From assembly GCA_951813255.1 (NCBI GenBank), contig OX638353.1, forward strand, positions 3,148,782-3,212,781: a stretch of 64,000 nucleotides of DNA, in the 5' to 3' direction. This DNA comes from an uncultured Dehalococcoidia bacterium (GTDB taxonomy: Bacteria > Chloroflexota > Dehalococcoidia > Lucifugimonadales > JAAXIE01). The number at the start of each line of letters is the position of its first letter. The first letter of the stretch is position 1. Position numbers and translations under genes: made by a program. The notes under the pieces are model-generated. The model was not told the DNA's origin and searched no databases. It saw only the letters and a program-made list of their open reading frames with translations. This document shows positions 26,996 to 33,102 of the stretch, in pieces.

Positions 26996-27703
26996 ATAAG
27001 TAAACGACGCAAGTTCGTCCTTGCCTTGGTATGTTGCCTAGTCACAGTCATAGCGTGCAGCACCATAGTAGGCATAGCAACCAACACAGACGAGCCCACT
27101 GCTCTCAGCACCACCTCCTCGGCCACAACCACTCCCACAGCAGTCTCCACCACTCATACAACCACAGCTACATCCTCAGCCACTCCCACAGGCACGCTAA
27201 CACCCAGTCCCACCGCTCCATCACACCCCAGTCCTACTGCCTCTCCTCAGTCAGCCAGCCCTGTACCGACTCGGAGCGCTGCTGAGGAATTGCTTGCCAC
27301 GCATACTGCTCAGGAACTTCTTGATTGTGACCGCACCACATTGGATCGGCAGCTACAAGGCCGGTCTTATCCTGGAGAGAAGCTATCTGACTGCGAGATC
27401 GCTTATTCGATTGCTAAAGGCAATCAATTAGTTTTCCTTGAGTCTACTAAAGACGCTACACTGCTGAAGCACGCAGCTAATCTGGAAGAGATGTCTGTAG
27501 ACATAAACAGATTAGCACCGGCCACCAATGCAGTAGAGCTACGAGTCCTCTGCAATGCGGTACCAGCGTGGGCACAGCTGGTACAAGAGGCCAGCGAATA
27601 CTATGAGTCTCTTAACGAGCTAGATCTACTCGGCTGGGGCGTAAGCATTCTCAATGCACAGAGATATACCACTGGAATGATAGAAACTTGCAGCGACATA
27701 TAA
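26996..27703 (+). CDS. lipoprotein with Thr/Ser/Pro-rich linker
   Basis: Predicted surface lipoprotein. A basic n-region (SKRRK) and hydrophobic core end in the lipobox VIAC, followed by ~80 residues almost entirely Thr, Ser, Pro and Ala, and a globular helical domain of ~130 residues with four Cys. The function of the globular part is unknown. The AAGGGGG ribosome-binding site points to ATA at 26996 as start; there is no ATG, GTG or TTG at that spot. The open frame extends back to 26825, with an ATG at 26855 that would place the signal sequence internally. Confidence 0.6.
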   Translation: MSKRRKFVLALVCCLVTVIACSTIVGIATNTDEPTALSTTSSATTTPTAVSTTHTTTATSSATPTGTLTPSPTAPSHPSPTASPQSASPVPTRSAAEELLATHTAQELLDCDRTTLDRQLQGRSYPGEKLSDCEIAYSIAKGNQLVFLESTKDATLLKHAANLEEMSVDINRLAPATNAVELRVLCNAVPAWAQLVQEASEYYESLNELDLLGWGVSILNAQRYTTGMIETCSDI

Positions 27704-27751
27704 CGCCCATCCATTCCGCCATCCCTGTGGCTAACTCACTGGGTTGTCCTA

Positions 27752-27834
27752 CAGGGAGTGGCGGAACGGCAGACGCGCAGGCCTGGAAATCCTGTGCCCT
27801 TCAGGGCGTGTGGGTTCGAGTCCCACCTCCCGCA
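27752..27834 (+). tRNA. type II tRNA-like gene, Leu-like body with GGA anticodon
   Basis: The sequence has a leucine-type D-arm (GCGGAACGGCAGACGC), a long variable arm (GCCC...GGGC), a perfect T-arm (GTGGG TTCGAGT CCCAC) and A73. The anticodon loop is CTGGAAA, giving GGA (Ser codons UCC/UCU). Five of seven acceptor pairs form (GGGAG/CTCCC); the first two are mismatched (C/C and A/G), as is the last anticodon-stem pair (C/U). It is either a decayed tRNA or a non-standard one. CCA is not encoded. Confidence 0.55.
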
Positions 27835-27865
27835 ATTGTGCTTCCAGGCCTAGGCTCTCACGGTG

Positions 27866-28093
27866 TCATCCCTTAGGCGGAAACGGATCGTTACCGTAGC
27901 TGTTCTTCTCCCTGATCTTGCCGTCTTTACCATGAATCACCAACTCAGTCCCTTGGCTCTTGGCTATCTCAATACCTTTGTCTATGGCTTCCTGTTGGGT
28001 CTCTGTCACGGCGGCTGCTCTGGACGCTCCGCCTTTCTTGACGGCCCACCCGTCTTTGTGAGGGACTATGTGCTGTGACGGTTTCCTAGGCAT
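27866..28093 (-). CDS. DUF2188 domain protein
   Basis: A 75-residue protein matching the DUF2188 pattern: HIVPHKDGWAVKKGGASRAA, then TQQEAIDKGIEIAKSQGTEL, then VIHGKDGKIREKNSYGNDP with the typical PFPPKG end. The function of the family is not established; members are small, common on mobile elements and in actinobacteria. AGGAGG lies 8 bases before the ATG. It lies on the opposite strand to the tRNA-like genes, between the first and second. Confidence 0.85.
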   Translation of the reverse strand: MPRKPSQHIVPHKDGWAVKKGGASRAAAVTETQQEAIDKGIEIAKSQGTELVIHGKDGKIREKNSYGNDPFPPKG

Positions 28094-28293
28094 GTGCTTA
28101 ACCTCCTATTGAATGCTGGGCACTGCATCTACGATAAGAGAGAACCTGATGCAGCACCAACTCTAGAATTTTCTATCGCGTAGCCTTTCTTCTCCTTCCC
28201 TAATCAGCAGCAAGGACTACGCATGTGTTGCGGCGCTCCTATAGTAAACTTGGGGAACCGAGGGAGTGGTAGTAGCTCCCTCAGCCCCCCAGC

Positions 28294-28366
28294 GCACTCG
28301 TAGCTCAGTGGACAGAGCGCCAGCCTGCTAAGCTGAGAGCCGTGGGTTCGAGTCCCACCGGGTGCG
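28294..28366 (+). tRNA. class I tRNA-like gene with GCT anticodon
   Basis: 73 nucleotides with standard spacing. Acceptor GCACTCG/CGGGTGC pairs throughout with one G-U; the D-stem is GCTC/GAGC and the T-arm GTGGG/CCCAC. The anticodon loop CTGCTAA has U33 and reads GCT (Ser AGC/AGU). The variable loop is only 5 nucleotides (GAGCC), whereas a bacterial tRNA-Ser has a long arm. The body resembles tRNA-Arg. One anticodon-stem pair (C27/A43) is mismatched, G73, no encoded CCA. Confidence 0.65.
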
Positions 28367-28379
28367 CAACAATTTTGCA

Positions 28380-28455
28380 TGGGCTGTAGGTTAACGGAGA
28401 GACCACCGTGCCCCTACCACGGAAGTGTGGGTTCGAATCCCCATCAGCTCCACCA
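28380..28455 (+). tRNA. tRNA-like gene with CCT anticodon, C33 and encoded CCA
   Basis: The acceptor stem pairs except T1/C72 (TGGGCTG/CAGCTCC). The D-stem is GGTT/GACC, the anticodon stem CCGTG/CACGG is perfect, and GGTTCGAATCC marks the T-arm, though two T-stem pairs fail. The anticodon loop CCCCTAC reads CCT (Arg AGG) but has C instead of the near-universal U at position 33. A73 and an encoded CCA complete the 3' end. An intrinsic terminator follows 20 bases later. Confidence 0.45.
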
Positions 28456-28474
28456 GTTAACCAACCCATGAATG

Positions 28475-28495
28475 AATTGCCTTGCGGCAATTTTT
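28475..28495 (+). terminator. intrinsic terminator after the tRNA-like genes
   Basis: The stem AATTGCC/GGCAATT with loop TTGC is followed by a run of T. The same 20-base sequence occurs inverted at 28610-28629. Confidence 0.7.
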
Positions 28496-28513
28496 GTATG
28501 TTAGGCTTCTAGA

Positions 28514-28587
28514 GGCACGGTGCCTGGCTGTCGAGACAGGGATTCAGACCGCGGCTGAATCGGGCTACCAACCTCACCGTGCTACCA
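28514..28587 (+). tRNA. reduced tRNA-like cloverleaf ending in CCA
   Basis: GGCACGG (28514-28520) pairs with CCGTGCT (28577-28583), closing three hairpins: CCTG/CAGG with a 10-base loop; a 7-base-pair GATTCAG/CTGAATC arm with 7-base loop ACCGCGG; and a weak 3-base-pair arm. A73 and CCA follow. The variable loop and normal T-arm are absent, so it resembles a minimal mitochondrial-type tRNA or a decayed gene. Because the acceptor arms are near-palindromic, strand is uncertain. Confidence 0.3.
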
Positions 28588-28609
28588 GAATTTTCTTTAT
28601 TAGGTCTCC

Positions 28610-28629
28610 AAAATTGCCGCAAGGCAATT
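28610..28629 (-). terminator. inverted copy of the 28475 terminator
   Basis: Exact reverse complement over 20 bases of 28475-28494. Read on the minus strand it is a stem AATTGCC/GGCAATT followed by TTTT, so it stops leftward transcripts. With its partner it insulates the tRNA-like sequence at 28514-28587. Confidence 0.55.
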
Positions 28630-28631
28630 AT

Positions 28632-28659
28632 TGCGTCAACTAGGGTATTATTGGGTCGG
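28632..28659 (+). repeat. right copy of imperfect direct repeat (possible att-like)
   Basis: Matches 24231-24258 at 22 of 28 positions. It lies 177 bases before the integrase remnant, as expected for an attachment site, but the match is modest. Confidence 0.3.
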
Positions 28660-28835
28660 GGTGGATTAAGGGCGCAAGTTCGAGCGCTGCTTGACTTTCC
28701 ACGCTGTATTCGTCAATCTCATTCGGAAAGTGATAACTGGGTGGTAGCACGGGATGGGGATACAAGCCTTGGCCGAAGCTGTCATCGGCGGCCTTCGTGA
28801 GGGCTGTGACGACGCCCGGGCGCTAAGGCGACGTA

Positions 28836-29360
28836 TTGGCGCATAATCTCAACTTGCTGGCCAAGTCTACCACAACCAGGGGGGTCTCGCGGACATGGGT
28901 CCAGCGCCTTCGGAGTGACGGGGAGCTGGTCAATCTCGGCCTCGGCTCCTTGCCAGTGGTAACCCTTGCCTGGGCACGGGCCAACGCTAGGGCCGTGGCA
29001 CAAGGCAAGGACCCAAGAGGAGCCGTCACCACTATCCCCACTTTCCATGATGCAGTGGACAAGGTTATCGCGCTCCACCGTGCTTTCTGGAAGGATGGTG
29101 GTAAGTCGGCGGCCCAATGACAGGCCAGCCTTGATTCCAATGCAATGGCAAGGCTGGGCAACAAGCCGGTCGACCGCATTACGACTGAGAACGTTATGGC
29201 GGTGCTAACGCGCATCTAGAACGAAAAGCGGGAGATGGCTCGGCATGTGAGGCAGCGCCTCAGCGCCGTGATGAAGTGGGCTGTTGCACAAGGCTACCGT
29301 GACGACAATCGGGCTTGCGATGCCGTCGGCCGGGGAGGATGGACAACGGCATACGGAACC
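28836..29360 (+). pseudogene. P4-type phage integrase remnant (DUF4102 arm and core-binding part)
   Basis: One reading frame gives the N-terminal arm domain of a P4-like tyrosine integrase (RTWVQRLRSDGELVNLGLGS, then VTLAWARANARAVAQG) and the core-binding domain (RLGNKPVDRITTENVMAVL, QRLSAVMKWAVAQGYRDDN). It is interrupted by TGA at 29118-29120 and TAG at 29217-29219. Both stops stand where relatives have Trp. The catalytic domain is absent: similarity fades after about 29340. This is a dead integrase that probably brought in the island. Confidence 0.8.
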
Positions 29361-29509
29361 GGTTGCCATCATTACGGTGCCAAGGGCTTGTGCTAGGATT
29401 GAAGACTGATGAAGTGAGTATACTGGGGGGTGATAGTAGCTGGCACGCTTCGCTGGCCGCATACGACAGTGCGCCACACGCGCCTCAGATCGGCATTGCC
29501 CCGGTCCCG

Positions 29510-30032
29510 CCTGTGGAGCAAGAAGCTAACGCCACTCCCATTATGGGAAAGTTCCCAGACACAGTTGCAAGATCCGAGCCAGAAGTGAGGCAACTAATTC
29601 CGACGGCCACACCGGCGCCGCGGGCAAGTCTGCAGATCACCTGAACACTTGGCTTTGAGTATCTGGAAGACATGGAAGCCCACGCGGACTTCGTGGTCAT
29701 AGCGACCGTAATTGACGTGGAGTACGCTGACTACCCATCGCAGCGGAACTCCCGTGTACAGTCACGGATAAACGATGACTGGAGTCGTTCCAAAATTGGA
29801 TCCGATAACATCTTGGTCCTGCAGTTCTGCGGCAGCCCGACATACTTCGACGAGGAGTCTCCTCCCTACTTGGTAGGTGAGGAATACCTGTTGTTCCTTC
29901 GGCGTCAACGCGAGAGTAGGGGCGAGGTCAATCCCAAGTTCGCCGATCCTCCACGATACTCGGTTCTTTGCTCCCCAAGGACGCTACCTCATTGAGGATG
30001 ATAGAGTGGAGACTGTCAGTGGATATACGGTG
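29510..30032 (+). pseudogene. broken secreted/surface protein gene
   Basis: A Pro/Ala/Thr-rich segment is followed by a beta-rich domain with ADFVVIATVIDVEYAD, YLVGEEYLLFLRR and, after a frame change, APQGRYLIEDDRVETVSG, which I recognise as a recurrent extracellular domain of unknown function in Chloroflexota. A TGA at 29642-29644 interrupts the frame, and a one-base shift near 29962 is needed to continue. The 3' end fuses at about 30033 to a radical-SAM fragment, which points to a deletion joining two genes. Confidence 0.6.
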
Positions 30033-30825
30033 GAGGACGGGCCGGCGGAGAGGCTGGTCAGGTCTGGGCTGGATGCGCTGATCGTGTCGTTGGACGGGAC
30101 GACGCAGGATGTGTACGAGGTGTACCGGCTGACGGGGCACTTGGAGCGGGGTGCTGGATAACCTGAAACTCATCGCGGAGACGCGGAAGCGGTTCGGCTC
30201 GAAGACTCCGTTTTTTGGAGTGGCAATACATCGTCATGCGGCAGAACGACCATCAAGTAGAGGATGCGAAGCGGATGGCGACGGAGCTTGGGGTGGACAA
30301 CTATCACGTTCAAGCCGGTGGACTTCCCGCATGGGTCGGAGGATATCGAGCTGGCACGACAGTGGTTGCCAAGGGGCGGAGATGGAGGCACGACTGGCGA
30401 ACCCGTTCTGCAAGCCTTACGCCGAGGACGGGGCACGGTGCTGGAGGTTGTGGCGCAGTGCGGTGGTGAACTGGGACGGAGGGTATGCGCCGTGCTGCTA
30501 CCTTACGGATGCATCGGACGATTTTGGGGATGTGCGCACCCACTCAGTGAAGGAAATCTGGAACAACGAGCAATACCGAACGGCGCGGAGGTTGTTCCAG
30601 AAGTCGGGGGCTCCCAAGGAGTACGTGGGGTGCATCGGCTGCATCGTGTACGCGGACTCCAAGGCGGCCAAGTTTCACAAGGAAGCCAGCCTGCCGCAAC
30701 GCAACGGGCACAAGCCAGTGCCGAGGGTGCCGGTGATGCTGAATTTGGCGGGCAAGGACCATGCGCTTGAGGAGTTGGAGCAGCACGAAGCGAGGGCGAA
30801 GGTCCCTGCTGCTGGCGACGACTAG
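30033..30825 (+). pseudogene. radical SAM/SPASM protein remnant
   Basis: C-terminal two thirds of a radical SAM enzyme with a SPASM-type iron-sulfur region. The pieces lie in three frames: RLVRSGLDALIVSLDGTTQD, then IVMRQNDHQVEDAKRMATEL, then KPVDFPHGSEDIELARQWLP, and finally RCWRLWRSAVVNWDGGYAPC with a later CIGCIVYADSK. The CxxxCxxC that binds the catalytic cluster is missing with the N-terminus. At least three frame changes (near 30150, 30211 and 30310) make it non-functional. Confidence 0.75.
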
Positions 30826-31001
30826 AGACTAGGGGTCTTCCGTTGCACCTTCCAGCGTATTAGCCTGAGCGGGCGCATTTCCCACTCGCAGGACATCCCT
30901 AGGTTACATGTGGCAAGAACGACCAGCCGCCGTTCTTTGTCTGCTTGATAAGAAGAGCAGCTTGACAAGAGGGGCAGCTTGATGAGAGAGGCGCTAAAAC
31001 C
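30826..31001. other. intergenic region before ptrB
   Basis: No gene. A short imperfect direct repeat is present: AGCAGCTTGACAAGAG near 30956 and GGCAGCTTGATGAGAG near 30972, just before the ptrB start, of unknown meaning. Confidence 0.5.
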
Positions 31002-33095
31002 ATGACTGAAAGCAGACCCAAGCCGCCCCTTGCGGAGAGGCGTCCCTATAGCATTACGCACCATGGAGTCACGATAGAGGACCCTTGGAACTGGCTGCGG
31101 GACCCTGCGTATCCAACGGTGGAGGACGCTGACGTTCTGGCGTACCTCACTGCGGAGAACGAGTATTTCGAGGCGGCGATGGGGCCGCACCAAGGGTTGA
31201 TCGATACGCTGTTCGAGGAGATCAAGGCGAGGCAACAGCCGGACCTGTCGAGCGTGCCTTGGCGACGGGGGGAGTGGTATTACCAGTGGAGTTACCAGGA
31301 AGGGAGTCAGTACCGGGTGTGGTCGCGGTGGCCGGCGGCGGACGCGCGCGCGCGGGAGGGGCCTACGGATAACGCGCGAACGATTTTGGATGAGCCTGCC
31401 CTAGCGGAAGGCGTGGAGTATTTCCGGCTGGGGTCCCTGTCGGTGGGCAATGGCGGGGCACTGCTGGTCTACAGCACAGATACCGATGGGTCTGAGCGGT
31501 ACAGGATGGTGGTGAAGGACCTGCGCATAGGGGAGATGCTGGGTGATGAGATTGAGGGCACGATAGGGAACGCGGTGTGGGCGGCCGATGACGCATCGTT
31601 CTTTTATACGGTGCTGGATGACAACTGGCGTCCGTGGCAGGTGCGCAGGCATACGTTGGGGCAGCCTGTGGATGAGGATGCGGTGGTGTATGAGGAGACG
31701 GACCCGGGCTTCTTCGTGGGGCTTTCGCTCACGACTTCGAGGGAGTACGTCGTTATCGGCGCGGGGGACCACGTTACTTCCGAGGTGAGGCTGATTGGGG
31801 CGTCGGAGCCGGGGGCGAGTCCGGTCTTGGTTTCGGCACGCCGGACGGGGCACGAGTATTCGGTGGACCACCAAGGGGAGCGATTCGTCATACGGACGAA
31901 CGACACGCACAAGAACGCGCGGTTGGCGACTACGCCTGTGGACGACCCCAGCGAGGGATCGTGGGTGTCACTGGTGGATGCTTCGGACGAACATTACATC
32001 ACGGGCTTCAAGGCGTTCGGGGAGTTCATTGCCGTCGAGGAGCGGGTTGAGGGTCTGGACCACATACGACTGATCGACGGAGACGGGGAGTCGTTCTACA
32101 TACCGTTCCCGGAGTCGACCTATACGGTTGGCATTGAGACGAATTTGGAGTTCCAGACAGACACGCTGCGCCTTGAGTATACGTCGATGGTGACGCCGAG
32201 CACGGTGTTCGATTATCACGTTGATACGAAAGAGCTGGAAGTACGCAAGGTGCAGCAAGTACCGAGCGGATATGAGGCGGGGGACTATGTTACGGAGCGG
32301 TTGATGGCCGTGGCGCGGGACGGGGCGCAGGTGCCTGTGTCGGTGGTGCGGCGGAGGGACACGCCGGTGGATGGAAGCGCGCCGGTGTATCTCTACGGGT
32401 ATGGGGCGTACGGGCATTCCGTACCGCCGTCGTTTTCCACTACGCGGCTGTCGCTGCTTGACCGTGGGTTCATCTTCGCCATTGCGCATATTCGCGGGGG
32501 CGATGATCTGGGGTATCACTGGTACGAGGCGGGAAAGCTGGACAGGCGGACGAACACGTTCAATGATTTCGTGGATGTTGCGCGGCATCTGGTGGAGACG
32601 GGGTATGGGTCTGAGGGACGGATCGCTATAGCGGGAGGGAGTGCCGGAGGGCAGTTGATGGGGGCTGTGGTGAACGAGGCGCGGGAACTCTGGGGAGCGG
32701 TGGCGGCGCATGTGCCATTCGTTGACGTGCTGAACACGATGCTGGATGACTCCCTGCCGCTGACGCCCATCGAGTGGCCGGAGTGGGGGAACCCAATAGA
32801 GGACAGGGATGTTTTCGAGTACATCCGGTCTTACTCGCCATATGACCAACTGACGGAAGGGGAGTACCCGCCCATTCTGGTGACGGCTGGGCTGAATGAT
32901 CCGAGGGTGACCTACTGGGAGCCGGCGAAGTATGTGGCCAAGCTGCGCACTATGAAGAGAGATGACAATTCGCTGCTACTGAAGACCAACATGGGGGCTG
33001 GTCACGGTGGCAAGTCGGGCAGGTACGACCGGCTGTATGAGGTGGCGGAGGAGTATGCGTTCATTCTGGTGAATATGGGGTTGGTGGACTCGTAG
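31002..33095 (+). CDS. ptrB: oligopeptidase B (S9A serine peptidase)
   Basis: Prolyl-oligopeptidase-family enzyme that cleaves short peptides after basic residues. The N-terminal beta-propeller domain (to ~residue 400) begins with VTIEDPWNWLRDP. The catalytic alpha/beta-hydrolase domain has the signature DLGYHWYEAGKL, the nucleophile in AGGSAGGQLMG (Ser547), Asp in AGLNDPRVTYWEP and His in GAGHGGKSGR. The acidic Glu pair expected for dibasic specificity in oligopeptidase B is plausibly in EWPEWGNP. The 697-residue length is normal and no signal peptide is present. It is convergent with the chelatase gene, 7 bases apart. Confidence 0.92.
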   Translation: MTESRPKPPLAERRPYSITHHGVTIEDPWNWLRDPAYPTVEDADVLAYLTAENEYFEAAMGPHQGLIDTLFEEIKARQQPDLSSVPWRRGEWYYQWSYQEGSQYRVWSRWPAADARAREGPTDNARTILDEPALAEGVEYFRLGSLSVGNGGALLVYSTDTDGSERYRMVVKDLRIGEMLGDEIEGTIGNAVWAADDASFFYTVLDDNWRPWQVRRHTLGQPVDEDAVVYEETDPGFFVGLSLTTSREYVVIGAGDHVTSEVRLIGASEPGASPVLVSARRTGHEYSVDHQGERFVIRTNDTHKNARLATTPVDDPSEGSWVSLVDASDEHYITGFKAFGEFIAVEERVEGLDHIRLIDGDGESFYIPFPESTYTVGIETNLEFQTDTLRLEYTSMVTPSTVFDYHVDTKELEVRKVQQVPSGYEAGDYVTERLMAVARDGAQVPVSVVRRRDTPVDGSAPVYLYGYGAYGHSVPPSFSTTRLSLLDRGFIFAIAHIRGGDDLGYHWYEAGKLDRRTNTFNDFVDVARHLVETGYGSEGRIAIAGGSAGGQLMGAVVNEARELWGAVAAHVPFVDVLNTMLDDSLPLTPIEWPEWGNPIEDRDVFEYIRSYSPYDQLTEGEYPPILVTAGLNDPRVTYWEPAKYVAKLRTMKRDDNSLLLKTNMGAGHGGKSGRYDRLYEVAEEYAFILVNMGLVDS

Positions 33096-33102
33096 CGGGT
33101 AT

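Noticed and set aside
28305-28490. 61-codon minus-strand frame
   Set aside because: Lies across two tRNA-like genes and a terminator; the open frame is incidental.
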